DNA of 64,000 bases, taken from positions 124,001-188,000 of the forward strand of contig NZ_JAEUGD010000053.1 in assembly GCF_016775155.1 (NCBI RefSeq). The letters run 5' to 3'. The DNA comes from Fulvivirga marina. GTDB taxonomy: Bacteria > Bacteroidota > Bacteroidia > Cytophagales > Cyclobacteriaceae. The stretch's first letter is position 1. Each line of letters opens with the position of its first letter. The position numbers and the translations under genes are program-made. Below, in pieces: positions 1-8,442 of this stretch. The notes under the pieces were generated by a model. That model was not told the origin of the DNA, ran no database searches, and worked only from the letters and a program-made list of their open reading frames with translations.

Positions 1-2342
1 TTGAGAGGCATACCATGTCGTAGCACACCACTGATAAGCTTAGCATAGTTCCAGTATTCCTTGTCGAATGTTCTGGAAAGTCCCTCGATAGTAATTCTGT
101 AGCCATCACCATCCACATATTGGAAATCATACCTGTTTTTCCCATTTTTGCCCTTGCCTTTGATCACTTTGCCCTTTTTTACCTTAGACAGGATAGAAAA
201 TGAATTATCAGCACGGCCCGTGAATATCTCATAGGGCTTGTTATTATACAAACCAACTACCGCTACCCACTTTTCATGATTGTTTTTAAACTGTAGTACT
301 GCGGCTTCCAATTCTTTTGGTCTTTTGGGTGGATTAGTTTCCACAAAATCCTGTTTGTCTTTGGAGGTATCACTGACCAGAATGCCTGACCGGCTACCCT
401 CGCGGTAAACCGTGATACCTTTGCAGCCTTGTTTCCAGGCTTCAAGGTAAATCTCAGAGATCATAGATTGTGGAGTGCTTTCCGGCAGGTTGACGGTTAC
501 GCTGATAGAGTGATCAACCCACTTTTGTAGTACACTCTGTAGTTTTACTTTTGAAGTCCATGATATCTGATCACTACTGGCACCTGCGTATGGAGATTTG
601 TTAATGAGTTTGTCAAGATCTTTAGGCTTAAGTTCGCTGATCTCTTCAGCATTAAATCCCTGAGTTTTCAGCCATTTTTTAAAACCATGATGGAATACGG
701 CATACTCTTCGTAGTAATCACCATTATCATCTACAAAATATGGGTGATCATCACTGGCTTTGGCTGCGTTAATTTTCTTTCTTCTTGAATAATATAGCCT
801 GAAAGCAGGCTCTACACCCGAGGTAGTTTGAGTCAACAAGCTTGTGGAACCTGTTGGAGCAATGGTAAGCATAGCAATGTTCCTTCTGCCATGTTCTGTC
901 ATTTCCTTGATCAATTCCGGGTCTATCTGTTTTATTCGATTGATAAAGGGATGGTCGAGCTCTTTTTTAGCATTGTAAACAGGAAATGCTCCTCTTTCTT
1001 TAGCCAGTTTTACTGAGCTTCGGTAGGCTTCCTGCACCAAGGTGCTTTGTATTTTTTCAGCCATTACAATAGAGGCATTAGAACCGTATTGTATGCCTAG
1101 TGAAGCCAACATGTCACCAAGACCGGTTATGCCCAGTCCGGTACGGCGGCCGTTTTTACATTTCTCTCTGATTTTCAGCCATAAATTTTTCTCTGTTAGC
1201 TTATACTGTTCTGGTTCGGGGTCATTGTCAATTTTAGCTATAACTCTGTCAATTTTTTCCAGTTCAAGATCTACCAGGTCATCCATCAGGCGTAAGGCAG
1301 CCTGCACATGTTGCCGGAATAATTCAAAATCAAAGTGGGCTTCTTTGTAAAAAGGTTTGTTTACATAGCCAGCCAGGTTAATCGCCATCAGTCGGCAGCT
1401 ATCATACGGGCAAAGAGGAATCTCACCGCAAGGGTTTGTGGAAACGGTTTCAAAGCCTTCGCCAGCGTAACGGTCAGGCAGAGACTCCCGGGTTACTGTA
1501 TCCCAAAAGATTACCCCTGGTTCAGCAGACTGCCAGGCACCTTCTGTTATTTCTTTCCATATGTCCTGAGCCCGGCTTTTATGGGTAACCTGTGGAGATT
1601 TGCTATGGATAGGGAATTGCTGTTTGAAGGAGCCGTCGTGCTCCACAGCCTGCATAAAAGCGTCGTCAAGCTTTAATGATATATTGGCACCTGTAACAGC
1701 GGTGGTCTCTCTTTTCGCTCTGGCAAAAGCTATGGCCTCCGGGTGTTTTACGGAAAGTGTCAGCATCAGTGCCCCTCTTCTGCCCCCTTGAGCTACTTCA
1801 CGAGTGGAGTTAGAAAACCTGTGCATGAAAGCCACAATGCCGGTTGCGGTAAGAGCAGAATTATTTACAGAACTGCCCTCCGGCCGAATGTGTGACAGAT
1901 CCAGGCCAACACCTCCGCGTCTTTTCATAAGCTGTACCAGTTCTTCATCCATCGTCATTACCGATCCATATGAGTCGGCATCTTGTTCGACTCCTATTAC
2001 AAAACAGTTGGATAATGAAGCATGCTGAAACTCATTGCCAATGCCTGCCATAGGGCCACCTTGTGGTACAATATATTTGAAACCCTTGAGGAGTTCATAG
2101 ATTTCTTCTTCCGACAGAGGCTTAGCGTATTTCTCTTCAACTCTGGCAAACTCGCGGGCAAGTCTGCGATGCATGTCATCAGGAGATTTTTCGTAGTAAT
2201 TCCCCTGACCGTCCTTCAGAGCATATTTACTTGCCCATACTTCTGCGGCTAGCACATCGCCATCAAAGTACTTAATACTGGCCTCTTTTACTTCTTCCTC
2301 GGTAAGTGCTTCTAGCGTTTCTGGTGGTTCGGGTGCTATCAT
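1..2342 (-). CDS. nrdJ: Adenosylcobalamin-dependent (class II) ribonucleotide reductase, C-terminus beyond window
   Basis: Reduces ribonucleotides to deoxyribonucleotides using adenosylcobalamin instead of an oxygen-dependent di-iron radical, so it works with or without oxygen. The reading frame is open from an ATG at 2342 to the left edge (about 780 codons visible). Class II hallmarks are seen: SLSNCFVIG with the N-terminal active-site cysteine (about C113), GGVGLDLSHIRPEGS (about residues 138-152), NPCGEIPL (about 302-309), a GLGITGLGDML stretch and APTGSTSLL. The C-terminal Cys-rich tail lies outside the window. It starts 20 bp after the hemerythrin-like gene and is probably the last gene of the NO-responsive operon promoted from about 3200. 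No B12 riboswitch is seen in front of it, which is expected if it is read from the upstream promoter. Family assignment is firm; the operon link is inference from spacing. Confidence 0.93.
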   Translation of the reverse strand, partial: MIAPEPPETLEALTEEEVKEASIKYFDGDVLAAEVWASKYALKDGQGNYYEKSPDDMHRRLAREFARVEEKYAKPLSEEEIYELLKGFKYIVPQGGPMAGIGNEFQHASLSNCFVIGVEQDADSYGSVMTMDEELVQLMKRRGGVGLDLSHIRPEGSSVNNSALTATGIVAFMHRFSNSTREVAQGGRRGALMLTLSVKHPEAIAFARAKRETTAVTGANISLKLDDAFMQAVEHDGSFKQQFPIHSKSPQVTHKSRAQDIWKEITEGAWQSAEPGVIFWDTVTRESLPDRYAGEGFETVSTNPCGEIPLCPYDSCRLMAINLAGYVNKPFYKEAHFDFELFRQHVQAALRLMDDLVDLELEKIDRVIAKIDNDPEPEQYKLTEKNLWLKIREKCKNGRRTGLGITGLGDMLASLGIQYGSNASIVMAEKIQSTLVQEAYRSSVKLAKERGAFPVYNAKKELDHPFINRIKQIDPELIKEMTEHGRRNIAMLTIAPTGSTSLLTQTTSGVEPAFRLYYSRRKKINAAKASDDHPYFVDDNGDYYEEYAVFHHGFKKWLKTQGFNAEEISELKPKDLDKLINKSPYAGASSDQISWTSKVKLQSVLQKWVDHSISVTVNLPESTPQSMISEIYLEAWKQGCKGITVYREGSRSGILVSDTSKDKQDFVETNPPKRPKELEAAVLQFKNNHEKWVAVVGLYNNKPYEIFTGRADNSFSILSKVKKGKVIKGKGKNGKNRYDFQYVDGDGYRITIEGLSRTFDKEYWNYAKLISGVLRHGMPL

Positions 2343-2362
2343 GGTGTTATTTGTTTTAAGAA

Positions 2363-2896
2363 TTACATGGGGTCTAAAGTGGCTTCCATCTCTATGATCT
2401 TGGGGAATAGAATATTATTTTCCAGCAATACCTGCTCGTGCCAATATTTTCTGAATTTCAGTAATTCGATATAAATCTTTTTGAATTGAGCTTCAGCCAG
2501 TTTATCGTTGAAATGCACATGGCTCATGAGTTCGAGTAGCAGGTCGAGCCGTTGTTTTTCAATTTTATGCTCTTTATACATTTCATGTATAGGGTGACAG
2601 GCAGAGTGCAGGCCGGACATTCTAACCCCGCTGCCCTTTTTAAGCTCCAGGCTGTAGCGTGTGACAAAAGGTATAATGACAATAGACTCTTTATGGATAT
2701 GAGCTTCCTGTTTCCAGGCCAAAAACTTAAAGGCTTCATACAGCTCCTGAAGATTGTGCTGGCCTTTATATCTGAACATGAATTGATCAAAGCTGATTTT
2801 GACTTCAGTCAGAATAGCCAATATGGTACAGTAATGTGATTTGATAACAGTTTTGACCAAGAGTTCAGCCGGCCAATCGTAATACTCATCCTTCAT
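2363..2896 (-). CDS. Hemerythrin-like di-iron protein (RIC/YtfE/ScdA C-terminal type)
   Basis: A 177-residue, mainly helical protein with the spaced His/Glu ligands of a hemerythrin-type di-iron four-helix bundle: SHYCT near residue 20, AHIHKES near 71-77, HPIHEMYKEH near 101-110, SHVHFNDKL near 125-133 and WHEQVLLENNILFP near 152-165. Proteins of this type (RIC, YtfE, ScdA) repair Fe-S clusters damaged by nitric oxide or oxidants. The N-terminal ScdA_N (DUF542) domain of full-length RIC proteins is absent, so it is the short form. It lies 39 bp downstream of the DUF2249 gene and 20 bp upstream of the class II ribonucleotide reductase, all on the minus strand, and shares their promoter. Alternative: a simple hemerythrin-domain NO or oxygen sensor. 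Confidence 0.82.
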   Translation of the reverse strand: MKDEYYDWPAELLVKTVIKSHYCTILAILTEVKISFDQFMFRYKGQHNLQELYEAFKFLAWKQEAHIHKESIVIIPFVTRYSLELKKGSGVRMSGLHSACHPIHEMYKEHKIEKQRLDLLLELMSHVHFNDKLAEAQFKKIYIELLKFRKYWHEQVLLENNILFPKIIEMEATLDPM

Positions 2897-2935
2897 AATT
2901 ATATTGACGCGTGATAGTTATCGCGTAAGTTGTTG

Positions 2936-3180
2936 TTAGACCTTTTCCTGTTTTACTTTTGCTACATGTACCTTCTGGGTTTCTGATTCCTTCATACAGT
3001 AATTCCACTCAAACTGTCTGCGGTGCTCTGTCTGAAATTGATAATAAAGAGGGGTGTGGGCATGATCATTCACCCGCTTGAAAATTTCGTCAGGTTTAAT
3101 TTCATCAAAGTGATTGAATATAGCTGGGGACCTTTGTTTGGAGGGGAAAAACAAAAATCAAAAGTATGTTGAGTTTCCAT
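2936..3180 (-). pseudogene. DUF2249 family protein, disrupted by a frameshift
   Basis: The downstream frame encodes PAIFNHFDEIKPDEIF, then NDHAHTPLYYQF and QFEWNYC, the core of DUF2249 (usual pattern: IF..FD.L..GE.., NDHDPxPLYYQ, F.W.Y). That frame has no ATG and is closed by a TGA just upstream. The proper start, ATG at 3180 encoding METQHTFDFCFSPPNK, is in the neighbouring frame. Joining both after the proline pair (about 3133-3141, in the run CCAAACAAAGG, apparently one base short) restores the family N-terminus (F-D-x-R-x-x-P-P). DUF2249 proteins often sit with RIC-type and NO-reductase genes in Bacteroidota. It is the first gene after the palindrome-bearing promoter at 3200-3244. A sequencing error is possible; otherwise the gene is freshly inactivated. 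Confidence 0.7.
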
Positions 3181-3199
3181 ATCTGTCAGAGATTTGAGG

Positions 3200-3244
3200 T
3201 AAATATAGATGCAGACTATGACCAATTTTATGACTATGATCATG
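3200..3244 (-). promoter_or_regulatory. Crp/Fnr-type operator and -7 element for the DUF2249-hemerythrin-nrdJ operon
   Basis: An imperfect palindrome TTATGAC-TATG-ATCATG (3228-3244, centre 3236.5) lies 29.5 bp upstream of TATATTTA (3200-3207, minus strand), one base from the Bacteroidota -7 consensus TAnnTTTG. The same layout with the same spacing recurs at 4849-4894 and 8443-8488. A centre near -41.5 is where Crp/Fnr-family activators contact RNA polymerase (class II). The binding protein is not known from this window. Confidence 0.6.
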
Positions 3245-3413
3245 TTTGAAAAGGTTATTTATTTGGTTTTTTTAGTTGCGTATTTCGCTGATTAACAGTA
3301 TGGAAATCCCAGCCCTTTTTTACGGAGCGGAAATTGTTTCTCAGCTTGTTGCTGTCATTAAGAGAGGGAGTGATTAATTGATTTCGTCTTTGAGAGGAGG
3401 TAGGACAAAGCAA

Positions 3414-4637
3414 TTATCCTGTCACTTCTGACTGCTGACCCATGACCATCAAACACCCAACCGGCATCAACAACGATACCCCAAAAAGCCCTTCAAAGTA
3501 AAATGGCAGCATACCAAAACCAGTCATGAACAGGGTGGGTTGAAGGAAGACTATAGTTTCACTTAAAATAAAACCAGTCAGGAATAGTGCAATACCTGTT
3601 TTAGGTATTCGTGCGTTTATATTTATCAGTTCGGTATGATTAAACCAACCCATGAGAAAGGTGGAGACAAAGCCCAGAAAAACGATGTGTAAATAGCCTA
3701 TGGTAAAATTGCGCACCGAATAGGCCAGATCAGCAACGGCAGGAAAGGCTGATACAAACTGTAAGAAAAGCTTAATAAGTAGAGCTATAAAAGCAAACCA
3801 GAGCAAATACCTTGTCCATGGCTTTAATGAAGTCAATAAATTGTTTTTAGTACCCCTTAGGAGTAATACAAGATAGATTAAAGCTACAACCTGAAGAAAA
3901 GCAGATAAAAAACCGATAATATATACCCATACGCCCGGCTGAGTCCATAGGGTAGAAAGGCTGTACGCAGGTATGCAGGCCATTGCCATAAGCCATAAGA
4001 AACAGCGGGCATGATGCCGGTTGAAAGCAATGTTGTTCACTTCGAGAATTCTGAAAAATAGCCCAAATACTGCGAAACTAAACCATCCATCGTATTGAAA
4101 GTGAAGGTAAAAGTATATGGCTAACTGGTAGAGGTTTGAGCCGCCAAGCCCTTTAGCCATTATGGCACCAAGCGCAAATGGCCCGATGGATGATAGTACC
4201 ATAAACAACAGACCCCATCGAACGAAAAGGAGCGAAAATGGAATACTGGTAAGTGTTTTTGTGTCTCTGAAAAATTTACCGGCAAACCAGTAAGACAGAA
4301 GAATATGAAGCGTGGAGAATGTGATAGAGGCTGCTGCATATCCCTGAAGAGGAAATGTGATCAGCATGCCAATAACAGCAATCTGAAGGAGCCAGAATAA
4401 AACTTTGTACGATTTGGTCTTTTTAGGAATATAGGTAAATATCAAGGCTGCAAAAAGAGCATTGAATATCCACCCGAGAAAGGCCAGATGAGAGTGACCA
4501 TGCAGAAAATACTTAAAATTGATGCCTGTTATTGGAAAGAAGAAAATAAGGCGGAGAAGACACCCAAGAAACCCGACCAGAATAAGGTAAATAAAAGATA
4601 AGCGAGCCCAGTATTTAATCGTTCGGATGTTGTTCAT
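3414..4637 (-). CDS. Polytopic membrane protein resembling heme-copper oxidase subunit I / NnrS-like, NO regulon
   Basis: A 407-residue protein with about twelve hydrophobic segments. Conserved-looking histidines lie in or next to membrane helices: KYFLHGHSHLAFLGW near residue 42-56, YFYLHFQYDGWF near 180-190 and GYLHIVFLGF near 315-325, plus FNHTEL. His pairs in helices are typical of heme-binding respiratory proteins such as heme-copper oxidase subunit I and NnrS. I chose ATG 4637 (MNNIRTIKYW) because it overlaps the TGA of the preceding 58-residue gene as ATGA; an in-frame extension to 4745 would only read through that gene. Both follow the operator at 4877-4894 and sit between the NO reductase and Fe-S repair genes, so a role in NO or low-oxygen metabolism is inferred. 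Substrate and cofactor are unknown. Confidence 0.7.
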   Translation of the reverse strand: MNNIRTIKYWARLSFIYLILVGFLGCLLRLIFFFPITGINFKYFLHGHSHLAFLGWIFNALFAALIFTYIPKKTKSYKVLFWLLQIAVIGMLITFPLQGYAAASITFSTLHILLSYWFAGKFFRDTKTLTSIPFSLLFVRWGLLFMVLSSIGPFALGAIMAKGLGGSNLYQLAIYFYLHFQYDGWFSFAVFGLFFRILEVNNIAFNRHHARCFLWLMAMACIPAYSLSTLWTQPGVWVYIIGFLSAFLQVVALIYLVLLLRGTKNNLLTSLKPWTRYLLWFAFIALLIKLFLQFVSAFPAVADLAYSVRNFTIGYLHIVFLGFVSTFLMGWFNHTELININARIPKTGIALFLTGFILSETIVFLQPTLFMTGFGMLPFYFEGLFGVSLLMPVGCLMVMGQQSEVTG

Positions 4638-4810
4638 ATAGCCAGTTTGCCCTTTCTTTTCCCTAAATAAATCAAAACGGCCATAGAAATGAAAAATGTT
4701 AGCATGGATAGGAAGGCCCACCCTAAGCGTATCCATCCTGCGCATATACCTAAAAGAATGCTCAACAGGATCAGGGGCATGATGACGGGAAGAATTTTTC
4801 GGTTTTGCAT
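4634..4810 (-). CDS. Small two-helix membrane protein (58 aa), partner of the heme-copper-like protein
   Basis: The peptide starts MQNRKILPVIMPLILL and ends GKRKGKLAI. It has two hydrophobic segments (about residues 8-25 and 29-49) and a basic C-terminus, and contains no cysteine pair or histidine. Its stop codon overlaps the start of the next gene (ATGA at 4634-4637), which argues for translational coupling. An AAGAGG Shine-Dalgarno-like sequence lies about 9 bp upstream of the ATG, and the operator/-7 element at 4849-4894 is just upstream. It is probably a small subunit or assembly partner of the polytopic protein encoded next. No family was recognised. Confidence 0.72.
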   Translation of the reverse strand: MQNRKILPVIMPLILLSILLGICAGWIRLGWAFLSMLTFFISMAVLIYLGKRKGKLAI

Positions 4811-4848
4811 ATCTGGTACCTCTTAAATGTTAGTCTGGCTGTACTATG

Positions 4849-4894
4849 CAAAAGTAGGTCAGGCGTGCTAAGACTTTTATGACCTCAGTCATAG
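4849..4894 (-). promoter_or_regulatory. Crp/Fnr-type operator and -7 element for the small-protein/heme-copper-like operon
   Basis: TATGAC-CTCA-GTCATA (4878-4893) is a perfect palindrome with 6-bp arms. TACTTTTG on the minus strand (4849-4856) matches TAnnTTTG exactly. The palindrome centre (4885.5) is 29.5 bp from the upstream end of the -7 element, identical to the two sister promoters. No TTTG -33 element is obvious, as expected for an activator-dependent promoter. Confidence 0.68.
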
Positions 4895-5055
4895 CTGGCG
4901 TTGATTATAGTGAGGTAAGTTCAATTCTAAGAACTAATATTCTTTTAATATTCAATTGGTTTTGAAACATACTACACCACAACTTTTAAATTAAAATGAC
5001 CTATCTTACCAAGCGCTGACCTCAATTTGGATATCGGTGTTTAAAGACATAGCCA

Positions 5056-5793
5056 ATGATTGATCTGGATAAAATATCGACACTTCCGCCCGAAGGTGCG
5101 GTTAAGAAAGAGTACAAACAGCACCTATCCGACCTGCGCAATGAATTGTTTCAATTACAAAATAAGCTTTATGCAGATGGACGCTACAGTGTGCTTATTG
5201 TCTTGCAAGGCCTGGATACTTCCGGTAAGGACGGGACCATCCGCCATGCATTTAGTGGTATGAATCCTCAAGGGGTGCAGGTGACTTCATTTAAAAAGCC
5301 TACTGAAGACGAAATGAAGCATGACTTCCTATGGCGTGTTTATCCCCATTTCCCGGCCAAGGGTATGATACGGGTCTTTAACCGATCATATTATGAAGAT
5401 ATATTGGTACCTACCGTGCATGAGAGTTTGGGAAAGGAGATTTTACAGCATCGTGCTAACCTGATCAATGAGCTGGAGCAACATCTGACGGCCAGCCATA
5501 CTTTGATCCTGAAGTATTATCTGCATATATCCGTAGAAGAGCAAAAAGATCGCTTAGAAGACCGAAAGACTAAGCCCCATAAACGATGGAAATATGCTGA
5601 AGAAGATGAGAAAATACCGCTACAATGGGATGACTATAAGAGTGCCTACCATACTGTACTAAACAAATGCAATGTGATCCCCTGGCATATTATTCCCTCT
5701 GATAAGCGCTGGTTCCGCAACTACACCGCTGCCCAAATTTTGTTGGAAGAACTTCAAAAGCTGGACTTGCGGTATCCCGATATGGAGAAGTGA
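5056..5793 (+). CDS. ppk2: Polyphosphate kinase 2 family protein (polyphosphate:nucleotide phosphotransferase)
   Basis: Transfers phosphate between polyphosphate and nucleotides in the cytoplasm. The 245-residue length equals a single PPK2 domain. Walker A-like GLDTSGKDG spans residues 52-60, followed by the lid/Walker B region with VFNRSYYEDIL (107-117), and the family-typical RWKYAEEDEKIPLQWDDY and ending WFRNYTAAQILLEELQKL. Which PPK2 class it belongs to, and so whether it makes NTP from NDP or NDP from NMP, cannot be settled by eye. It is transcribed away from the NO-regulon gene at 4810 and has an inverted repeat about 40 bp after its stop. No sign of damage. Confidence 0.93.
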   Translation: MIDLDKISTLPPEGAVKKEYKQHLSDLRNELFQLQNKLYADGRYSVLIVLQGLDTSGKDGTIRHAFSGMNPQGVQVTSFKKPTEDEMKHDFLWRVYPHFPAKGMIRVFNRSYYEDILVPTVHESLGKEILQHRANLINELEQHLTASHTLILKYYLHISVEEQKDRLEDRKTKPHKRWKYAEEDEKIPLQWDDYKSAYHTVLNKCNVIPWHIIPSDKRWFRNYTAAQILLEELQKLDLRYPDMEK

Positions 5794-5830
5794 TGTGTGC
5801 TATTGTCATTTAGAGGGACGAATTATATGA

Positions 5831-5851
5831 AGGGTTGAATGCTACAACCCT
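5831..5851 (+). terminator. Possible terminator hairpin after ppk2
   Basis: AGGGTTG (5831-5837) pairs perfectly with CAACCCT (5845-5851) across a 7-nt loop, about 38 bp after the ppk2 stop. The downstream tract is only moderately T-rich, so termination strength is uncertain. Confidence 0.4.
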
Positions 5852-6070
5852 GATTACTCTTTCACTTTCCATCTTCAATCATTAGCTCTTCTTTTAGTGA
5901 ATTACTGCATTCATTTACTGGAATTTCTTTTAAGATACCAAGAAGTCCGTTTTGATAATTATAGAGTTCAGCGATTCCTTTGACAGGTATCTTAATTTCT
6001 AATTCGTTTTTATGATGATTACAGCAATGTTACCGGAAGAGATATTTCAGTAATATGATCATTGTTGAAT

Positions 6071-6105
6071 GAGCAGGTGACCTTGATCATGAGAGTCACC
6101 TGCTC
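6071..6105. repeat. 11-bp inverted repeat downstream of the NO reductase gene
   Basis: GAGCAGGTGAC (6071-6081) and GTCACCTGCTC (6095-6105) are perfect complements around a 13-nt spacer that itself contains TGATCA. It lies 35 bp past the norB stop codon. A terminator or mRNA-stabilising 3' hairpin is most likely, but there is no T-tract on either side, so an operator cannot be excluded. Confidence 0.5.
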
Positions 6106-6139
6106 AGATAATTAATCCTGTAGCACAGGCTCACTTTCT

Positions 6140-8419
6140 TCAACTTTCGGTTGATCTTCCCGGGGAGAGATTTATTACTCCTTTTACAGACCAGCCCATT
6201 TTTAGGCCTATTACAAACCATCCTAGGGCAATAACACCAACTGCGAAAACCGTATCTCCAATTACCCTCAGCCATCTCAGTGTATCCATGCCTGGCTCCT
6301 GCATAAATTCTGCCGAGCGGGCATACCAGAACCCATATTTTACACTAGCCCATGTTTGAGCCAGACCGATAGGTAGCACACTTATCAGTACCATTAGTGC
6401 CAGACCAATATTGATAGACCAAAATGCTAATTTAATGGTGCTGTCTTTCCATATATTTCTGGATGACAGTCCCTTCAGGGCGAAGAGCATCAGCCCTATA
6501 CCGAGCATACCATACACCCCAAACAGCGCGGTATGTCCGTGGACGGGAGTGGTGTTGAGGCCTTGCATGTAATATAAAGCTATAGGTGGGTTGATCACAA
6601 AACCGAAGATGCCTGCGCCTACCAGATTCCAGAAAGCAACGGCTATAAAACAGTAGATCGGCCATTTGTACGCTTTAATCCATTTCGTAGCCCGACTAAT
6701 GGTGAGGTTATGATAAGCTTCAAAACCTATGAGTACCAACGGTACCACTTCCAGAGCACTAAATGTAGCTCCTAAAGCCAACACTGCTGTAGGTGTACCA
6801 CTGAAGTACAAGTGGTGAAAAGTTCCTATGATACCTCCGAAAAGAAAGATGATGGTGGAGAATAAGACGGTGGCAGTGGCTATACCTACCCTCAAGAGTC
6901 CCATACGTACAAACAGGAATGCAATCACTACAGTAGCAAATACTTCAAAGAAACCTTCCACCCAAAGGTGAACCACCCACCAGCGCCAGTATTCCGCAAT
7001 CGCCAGGTTAGTTTGTCTGCCCCACATCAAACCAGCACCATAAAAGAGCGCAATCGCCGCAGAGGAGATCAGGAACATACCCAGTAAATGCCTGCTTTCT
7101 TTCTGTGTTTTGAATGCAGGCCAAATACCTCTCACCATCAGGAATAACCAAATGAAAAGGCCCGCAAATAAGAATATCTGCCAGAACCTTCCTAGATCGA
7201 CATATTCGTAACCCTGATGGCCAAACCAGAAATTGGTTTCGAAACCAAGCTTTTGCATTACACCATACCATTGCCCGATCATGGAACCTGCAACGATGAT
7301 CAGCAGGCAAATAAACAAGATGTTTACACCCAGCTTCTGATACTTAGGCTCTCTTCCTGATACAGCTGGTGCTATGAACAGACCCGTGGCCAGCCATGAA
7401 GTGGCAATCCAGAAGATCCCCATTTGAACGTGGTAGGTTCTGGTCAGGGAGTAAGGCAGAAAGTCCGCCAGTGGGAAGCCATACATAGCCGTCCCTTCTA
7501 CGCCATAATGTGCCGTTGTAGCACCCAGTATTACTTGGATGATAATCAGGAAAGTCACCACCCAAAAGTACTTGAGAGTGGCTTTCATAGAAGGAGTAGG
7601 CCGAAGCCCCAGCAGTGGATCGTTTTTAGGCAGATTGGCCTTATCAATCTCGTCTTCTTTATTGGCTGCATAATACCACGCCAGCAAACTAATGCCTGCA
7701 AGTAAAACAATTATACTGAACCCTGTCCACAAAATAAGAGAGCTTGTTGGTTTGTTGCCTACAAGGTCTTCTGCAGGCCAGTTGTTGGTGTAAGTAATGT
7801 CTGATCCTGGTCTATTGGTAGTACAGGCCCATGAAGTCCAGAAAAAGAATGTGTTTAACTTTCTCATTCTTTCATGGTCTTTGATGGTATTGGCCGGAAT
7901 AGCATAGTTATCTCTCAACACTTCGTATGTTGGATCATCAGTGAAAAGAGAGGTGTAGTGTTTACTGATTTCAGCAAAAGCCTCAGCCCGCACCGAGGAA
8001 ATGACAAGTTCTCCTGTTGCTTTGTTGTAATTATTAGCTCTGATCTGCTTTTGTAGTCTCGTAGTTAACATGGCCTGATGCTCTTCATCAAGCTGGTCAA
8101 ATGGTTTGCTAAAACCCTTCCGAGACCATGCATTTAATATAAAAACAGCCTCACGGTGAAGCCAGTCAGCAGACCAGTCGGGTGCAACATAAGCGCCATG
8201 TCCCCAGATGGAACCAATCTCCTGCCCACCCATAGATTGCCATACGTTTTGACCATCCCTAATGTCGTTCCCTGTAAACAAGAGAGCACCTGAGCTACTT
8301 GTTACCTTTTCAGGAATGGGGGGAGCTTCACGGTATATCTCTATGCCGTAATATCCCAGAACAGCAAATGAGATTACCATTACCAATATAAATCCTATCC
8401 ATAATTTTCCGTATTTCAT
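6140..8419 (-). CDS. norB: Quinol-dependent nitric oxide reductase (qNor, single subunit)
   Basis: Reduces two NO to N2O at a heme/non-heme-iron centre in the cytoplasmic membrane, using quinol. The 759-residue length fits the fused qNor form. An N-terminal helix is followed by a periplasmic domain (about 36-215) that includes QNVWQSMGGQEIGSIWGHG and lacks a CxxCH heme-c motif, which identifies qNor rather than cNor. About twelve more helices follow. Catalytic-core motifs are visible: HLWVEGFFEVFA near residue 480 (iron-ligand His and conserved Glu) and GTFHHLYFSGTP near 534 (His pair). It is monocistronic and preceded by the best of the three shared Crp/Fnr-type operators. No NO-sensing regulator gene is adjacent. 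With no nitrite or N2O reductase in the window, it could serve denitrification or just NO detoxification. Confidence 0.95.
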   Translation of the reverse strand: MKYGKLWIGFILVMVISFAVLGYYGIEIYREAPPIPEKVTSSSGALLFTGNDIRDGQNVWQSMGGQEIGSIWGHGAYVAPDWSADWLHREAVFILNAWSRKGFSKPFDQLDEEHQAMLTTRLQKQIRANNYNKATGELVISSVRAEAFAEISKHYTSLFTDDPTYEVLRDNYAIPANTIKDHERMRKLNTFFFWTSWACTTNRPGSDITYTNNWPAEDLVGNKPTSSLILWTGFSIIVLLAGISLLAWYYAANKEDEIDKANLPKNDPLLGLRPTPSMKATLKYFWVVTFLIIIQVILGATTAHYGVEGTAMYGFPLADFLPYSLTRTYHVQMGIFWIATSWLATGLFIAPAVSGREPKYQKLGVNILFICLLIIVAGSMIGQWYGVMQKLGFETNFWFGHQGYEYVDLGRFWQIFLFAGLFIWLFLMVRGIWPAFKTQKESRHLLGMFLISSAAIALFYGAGLMWGRQTNLAIAEYWRWWVVHLWVEGFFEVFATVVIAFLFVRMGLLRVGIATATVLFSTIIFLFGGIIGTFHHLYFSGTPTAVLALGATFSALEVVPLVLIGFEAYHNLTISRATKWIKAYKWPIYCFIAVAFWNLVGAGIFGFVINPPIALYYMQGLNTTPVHGHTALFGVYGMLGIGLMLFALKGLSSRNIWKDSTIKLAFWSINIGLALMVLISVLPIGLAQTWASVKYGFWYARSAEFMQEPGMDTLRWLRVIGDTVFAVGVIALGWFVIGLKMGWSVKGVINLSPGRSTES

Positions 8420-8442
8420 AGTTAGTTTGATTAAGTCTAGCT

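Larger units (their letters stand above)
5794..6139. other. Intergenic stretch between ppk2 and norB ends
   Basis: This convergent gap holds two inverted repeats (described separately). It also holds a 55-codon open frame on the minus strand (5862-6029, including NELEIKIPVKGIAELYNYQN) that looks coding in composition but begins just after a stop and has no upstream start codon. It may be the tail of a decayed gene. No complete gene or RNA was recognised. Confidence 0.4.

Noticed and set aside
5862-6029. 55-codon minus-strand open frame between ppk2 and norB
   Set aside because: Protein-like composition but begins right after a stop with no start codon and no recognisable family; noted only as a possible remnant.
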